Source: Comamonadaceae bacterium (GTDB lineage Bacteria > Pseudomonadota > Gammaproteobacteria > Burkholderiales > Burkholderiaceae_C). From it: DNA of 64,000 nucleotides. Positions 61,337-64,000 of the stretch are shown piece by piece; within the stretch, counting starts at the first letter, position 1; each line of letters begins with the position of its first letter. The stretch spans positions 1 to 64,000 of the forward strand of contig CANBUY010000007.1 in NCBI GenBank assembly GCA_947372745.1, given 5' to 3'. The translations under genes were made by a program, and so were the position numbers. Below the pieces are notes generated by a model. The model saw only the letters and a program-made list of their open reading frames with translations. It was not told where the DNA came from and made no database searches.

Positions 61337-61786
61337 ATGCGCTTCCTACTCCTCGCCCTGATGTTTGCCTTGCTGCCTTTGTGCGGCTTGGCAAGCAGTG
61401 GGGTGCCAGCAGGTCATCTTTCGATTCAAATCATTGCTACAAAAAACAGTGCTGCTCACGCAATGCCTGTGGCCCTCAGAGCCCAATTCGGCGCACACAA
61501 CACCTCCCCACACCGCGACTGCAACGAACATGTGCATGCCAAACCGGCGGTCATGGCAAGCATCACCGTGCCAGCCCCCCTGGACTTGGCCAGCCTGACT
61601 GAACACCCAGTCTCAAACAAGCCTTGCTCGTCTTGCGGCGATTGCTCACTGTGCCACTCCCTGGCCCTGATGTCCGCCCCCCGCATGGCCGTGCCCTCTC
61701 CGCGCCCTCACTGGCAGCGCCCAAGCCAAAGCGCCCGGTTTGCCAGCGCCCTGTCGGCGCTCCGCCTGAAGCCGCCCATTGCCTGA
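61337..61786 (+). CDS. CzcI/DUF2946-like small exported Cys/His protein
   Basis: A 149-residue protein starting with a hydrophobic signal MRFLLLALMFALLPLCGLAS, then a region with His and Cys (HRDCNEHVH) and a Cys cluster CSSCGDCSLCH (about 97-107). This layout resembles the small CzcI-type proteins at the head of Czc/Cus metal-efflux operons, here before a TolC-family gene. The stretch encoding about residues 34-49 comes from a repeat-family copy (61435-61483). Role probably metal sensing or binding in the periplasm; the exact family is uncertain. Confidence 0.6.
   Translation: MRFLLLALMFALLPLCGLASSGVPAGHLSIQIIATKNSAAHAMPVALRAQFGAHNTSPHRDCNEHVHAKPAVMASITVPAPLDLASLTEHPVSNKPCSSCGDCSLCHSLALMSAPRMAVPSPRPHWQRPSQSARFASALSALRLKPPIA
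61435..61483 (+). repeat. Repeat-family copy F inside the czcI-like gene
   Basis: Reads TGCTACAAAAAACAGTGCTG, then CTCACGCAATGCC, then GGCCCTCAGAGCC. It keeps the GCTAY head, the GCTGCT-CACGC middle and the GGCC...AGAGCC end of the family, but the GCTAC...GTGC palindrome is decayed. It is translated in frame as part of the presumed CzcI-like protein. Confidence 0.45.
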
Positions 61787-61888
61787 ACTTTGAAGCCCGA
61801 GGTCCGTCTGCACTTCACCATTCCAGGCTGAAGGTGTGGCGACCCTGGTGATGCCTGCATCACCCGTTCAACTGTTCAGGAGTTCTCT

Positions 61889-63093
61889 TTGAGAAAATTA
61901 TTGTTTTCCGCAGCCGTGATGGCCTGCGCGCCGCACTGGGTGTTGGCGCAAGCGCTGACGAGCGACCCCAGCGTGACCGTTCGACCTGTCGATTACCTCT
62001 CTGCGTTTGGTTCGGCCAAAGTGCAAACCAAACCCAATCCCAAATCAGCGACCAGCACGCCGCTTTCACCCGAGCAAGCCCTGCAACTCGCCTTGCTAAA
62101 ACAGCCCGCACTGTTTATTCAACCCTACGCACCCAGCCAGGAGCGCGCTGAAATTCAGGCCGCTTTTACGCAGTTGACGCACAGCGTTTACCGCGACTGG
62201 ATTGAGGCGGTGACGGCGCAGCAAAGCCTGGGCACTGTCCGTGAGGTGCATGAGGCCGCGCAGACCGCCGCTGAACTGGCACAGCGCATGGTGCAAGCGG
62301 GCAACTGGAGCAAAGTCCCCCTCTTGCAGGCGCAAGTGCTGGCCTCCAGCACGGCTACCCAGGTGGCACAGGCGCAAGTGCAGGCATTTAGCGCGCGTGA
62401 AAAGTTGCTCAGGCGTCTTGGGCTTTGGGGTTCGCAGGTCAACATTGACCTGCCCCAGCAACTCCCCAAACTGCCCGATGCGCCACAGCCTTGGGCCGAC
62501 TCAGAAAATCTGGCGCTGCACAACAAACTTGAACTGAGCACTGCGGCGTTCAACGCCCGCTTGGCGCAAGCCAAGGTCAACCCGTCCGATGTGCTGGAGA
62601 CGCAAAATACCATGATGGAGGCCACAACGCCTTTGACGGTGCCCACATTAAAGACGCTGGAGATCGGACACTTGAGTGCGCCCACACTGCCAAGAAACCG
62701 CGCCAGCACGAATCCGGTGCTCATCAATGCCGCCACCGAACAAGCCCACGCCGACATGCTGGCGGCCAACACCCGCAGCCAAGCCCGCGAGGCGTGGTTT
62801 CGTTACCGCACCGCCTGGGACCTGGCGCGCCACCAGCGTGTGTCGCCCTCCCCTTGGCAGCCGCCTTGCAAGAAGAAACCCAACTGCGCTACAACGGCAT
62901 GTTGCAAAGCACTTGGGACTTGCTGGCCAGCGCCCGCGCCCGGCTCGACAGCGTCAACGCCGTGACACAGTCTCAGCGCGACTTCTGGCTGGCCCACATC
63001 GATTTTCAAGCCGTGCTGGCGGGTGTGGAGGTGGCATTCAGCGCCCCGAACGGCCCCAGCAACAGTGGCGCCAACGGCGCCCAAGGACACTGA
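61889..63093 (+). pseudogene. TolC-family outer-membrane factor (CzcC-like) with a frameshift
   Basis: A TTG start with AGGAG seven bases upstream and a signal peptide (residues 1-21). The frame encodes an outer-membrane-factor-type helical protein up to about residue 317 (WFRYRTAWDLARHQR). There the reading continues in another frame: ALPLAAALQEETQLRYNGML and DFWLAHIDFQAVLAGVEVAF, the expected C-terminal half of the family, end at 63093 just before the oxidase. The shift lies within 62838-62847, at GTGTGT, and equals a one-base deletion. The uninterrupted first frame stops at 62965. It may be a true mutation or a sequencing error. Expected role: outer-membrane channel of a Czc/Cus efflux system. 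Confidence 0.85.
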
Positions 63094-63095
63094 CC

Positions 63096-64000
63096 ATGAA
63101 CCGCCGTAACTTTTTCCAATCCGCCGCCATCACCGCAGTGACCACCGCCAGCGTGAGCCGGGTCGCGATGGCTGCACTGCCTGAACCAGTCATCATGACG
63201 CAGGCCAGCACCGCGCCGCCGCTGATTCCGCCCAACGGGCGCCCCTATAACCCGGTGGTGACGCTCAACGGCTGGACCTGTCCGTGGCGCATGAACCAAG
63301 GCGTAAAAGAATTCCATCTGGTGGCCGAGCCCGTGGTGCGCGAGATTGCGCCCGGCATGAAAGCCACGCTCTGGGGCTACAACGGCCAAAGCCCCGGCCC
63401 CACGATTGAGGTGGTCGAGGGCGACCGCGTGCGCATCTTCGTGACCAACAAACTGCCCGAGCACACCACCATGCACTGGCACGGTCAGCGCTTGCCTAAC
63501 GGCATGGACGGCGTGGGGGGTCTTACCCAGCCGCAAATCCCGATGGGCAAAACTTTTGTTTATGAGTTTGAGGCCCGCCGCCCTGGCACCTTCATGTACC
63601 ACCCGCACGCCGATGAAATGACGCAAATGGCGATGGGCATGATGGGTTTTTGGGTCACGCACCCCAAAACCAAGCACCCGCTCATTAGCGAGGTGCAGCG
63701 CGACTTTTGCTTCCTTCTCAATGCCTACGATGTGGAGCCCGGCGCCAGCACGCCCAAACCCAACACCATGCTCGACTTCAACCTGTGGACCTGGAACAGC
63801 CGTGCCTTCCCCGGCATTGACTCGCTCAACGTGCGCTTGGGCGACAAAGTGCGCATTCGCGTGGGCAACCTCACCATGACCAACCACCCGATTCACCTGC
63901 ACGGCCATGAGTTTGCCGTAACCGGCGGCGACGGCGGCCCTTGGCCCCTGGCCGCGCGCTGCCCCGAGGTGACCACCGACGTGGCCGTGGGTCAGATGCG
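63096..64000 (+). CDS. Multicopper oxidase, N-terminal part, Tat-exported
   Basis: Partial gene: about 301 residues, running off the right edge. A twin-Arg signal (MNRRNFFQSAA) precedes cupredoxin domains. Copper-ligand motifs are HWHG (127-130), HPH (169-171) and HPIHLHGH (264-271), so types 1-3 copper sites are starting to form; the last set lies outside. AAGGA precedes the ATG. Adjacent to the TolC-family and CzcI-like genes it suggests a periplasmic copper (cuprous) oxidase for metal tolerance, but a laccase-type or manganese oxidase is possible. Confidence 0.88.
   Translation, partial: MNRRNFFQSAAITAVTTASVSRVAMAALPEPVIMTQASTAPPLIPPNGRPYNPVVTLNGWTCPWRMNQGVKEFHLVAEPVVREIAPGMKATLWGYNGQSPGPTIEVVEGDRVRIFVTNKLPEHTTMHWHGQRLPNGMDGVGGLTQPQIPMGKTFVYEFEARRPGTFMYHPHADEMTQMAMGMMGFWVTHPKTKHPLISEVQRDFCFLLNAYDVEPGASTPKPNTMLDFNLWTWNSRAFPGIDSLNVRLGDKVRIRVGNLTMTNHPIHLHGHEFAVTGGDGGPWPLAARCPEVTTDVAVGQM

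Noticed and set aside
1-64000. CRISPR arrays, rRNA or tRNA genes, insertion sequences, prophage
   Set aside because: No regularly spaced direct repeats, no tRNA cloverleaf or rRNA blocks, no transposase or integrase among the proteins.

Overview
The window looks like chromosomal DNA of a betaproteobacterium of the order Burkholderiales, most likely family Comamonadaceae (Rhodoferax/Polaromonas/Acidovorax type). The basis is family-level recognition: a BktB-type thiolase, a DUF3460 protein, a Bug-type binding protein, a nar cluster with split narK1/narK2, a short core-MetE, and a dispersed intergenic repeat with the core GCTAYT-N5-AATAGC. I saw no rRNA, tRNA, CRISPR array, prophage or insertion sequence. 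Both ends cut through genes.

Layout. 1-5956: formate/molybdenum block: N-terminus of an FdsG/NuoE-like subunit, an OxlT-like carboxylate transporter, mobA, fdhD, a LysR regulator and the Fe-S carrier Mrp/ApbC. 6095-18838: housekeeping and lipid genes: patatin, metG, DUF1275, SulP, DUF3460, scpA, SDR, Nudix, dusC, an eRF1-like small protein, SRPBCC, KAS III-like and GNAT. 19081-27778: alkB divergent from a five-heme cytochrome c, ushA, a 50-residue basic protein, an orphan hybrid kinase, rluA and an SDR. 27872-46731: nitrate-respiration island, all on the plus strand apart from one small gene: bktB, narX, narL, narK1, narK2, narG, narH, narJ, narI, a parvulin, a beta-carbonic anhydrase and an adenosylcobalamin-dependent ribonucleotide reductase. 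46819-56676: LysR/Bug/M20 locus, universal stress protein, 2OG-Fe dioxygenase, hemerythrin, YitT, and a minus-strand operon of acyl-CoA ligase, core-MetE and serine hydrolase. 57031-61289: aapJQMP amino-acid ABC transporter. 61337-64000: metal-resistance block: CzcI-like protein, frameshifted TolC-family protein and a Tat-type multicopper oxidase running off the end.

How the parts fit. FdhD and MobA supply Mo-bisPGD enzymes, here a formate dehydrogenase (left edge) and nitrate reductase NarGHI, so formate oxidation and nitrate respiration could share cofactor supply. The nitrate island carries its own two-component system and two transporters. A perfect FNR box lies upstream of bktB, the first gene of the co-directional run. 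A symmetric 7-2-7 NarL-like site lies upstream of narK1. The oxygen-independent class II ribonucleotide reductase at the end of the island fits growth without oxygen.

Most notable signals: the FNR box that would place a beta-ketothiolase at the head of the nar genes (27779); the NarL-like 7-2-7 palindrome (31740); a near-consensus sigma-54 promoter with an NtrC-like site upstream of aapJ (56800-56869); a perfect 9-bp-arm operator upstream of the OxlT-like gene (2081-2108); the repeat family, copies of which appear absorbed into metG and the czcI-like gene; the c4-plus-AdhB-like five-heme fusion; and the frameshift in the TolC-family gene. All regulatory assignments are pattern-based and untested.
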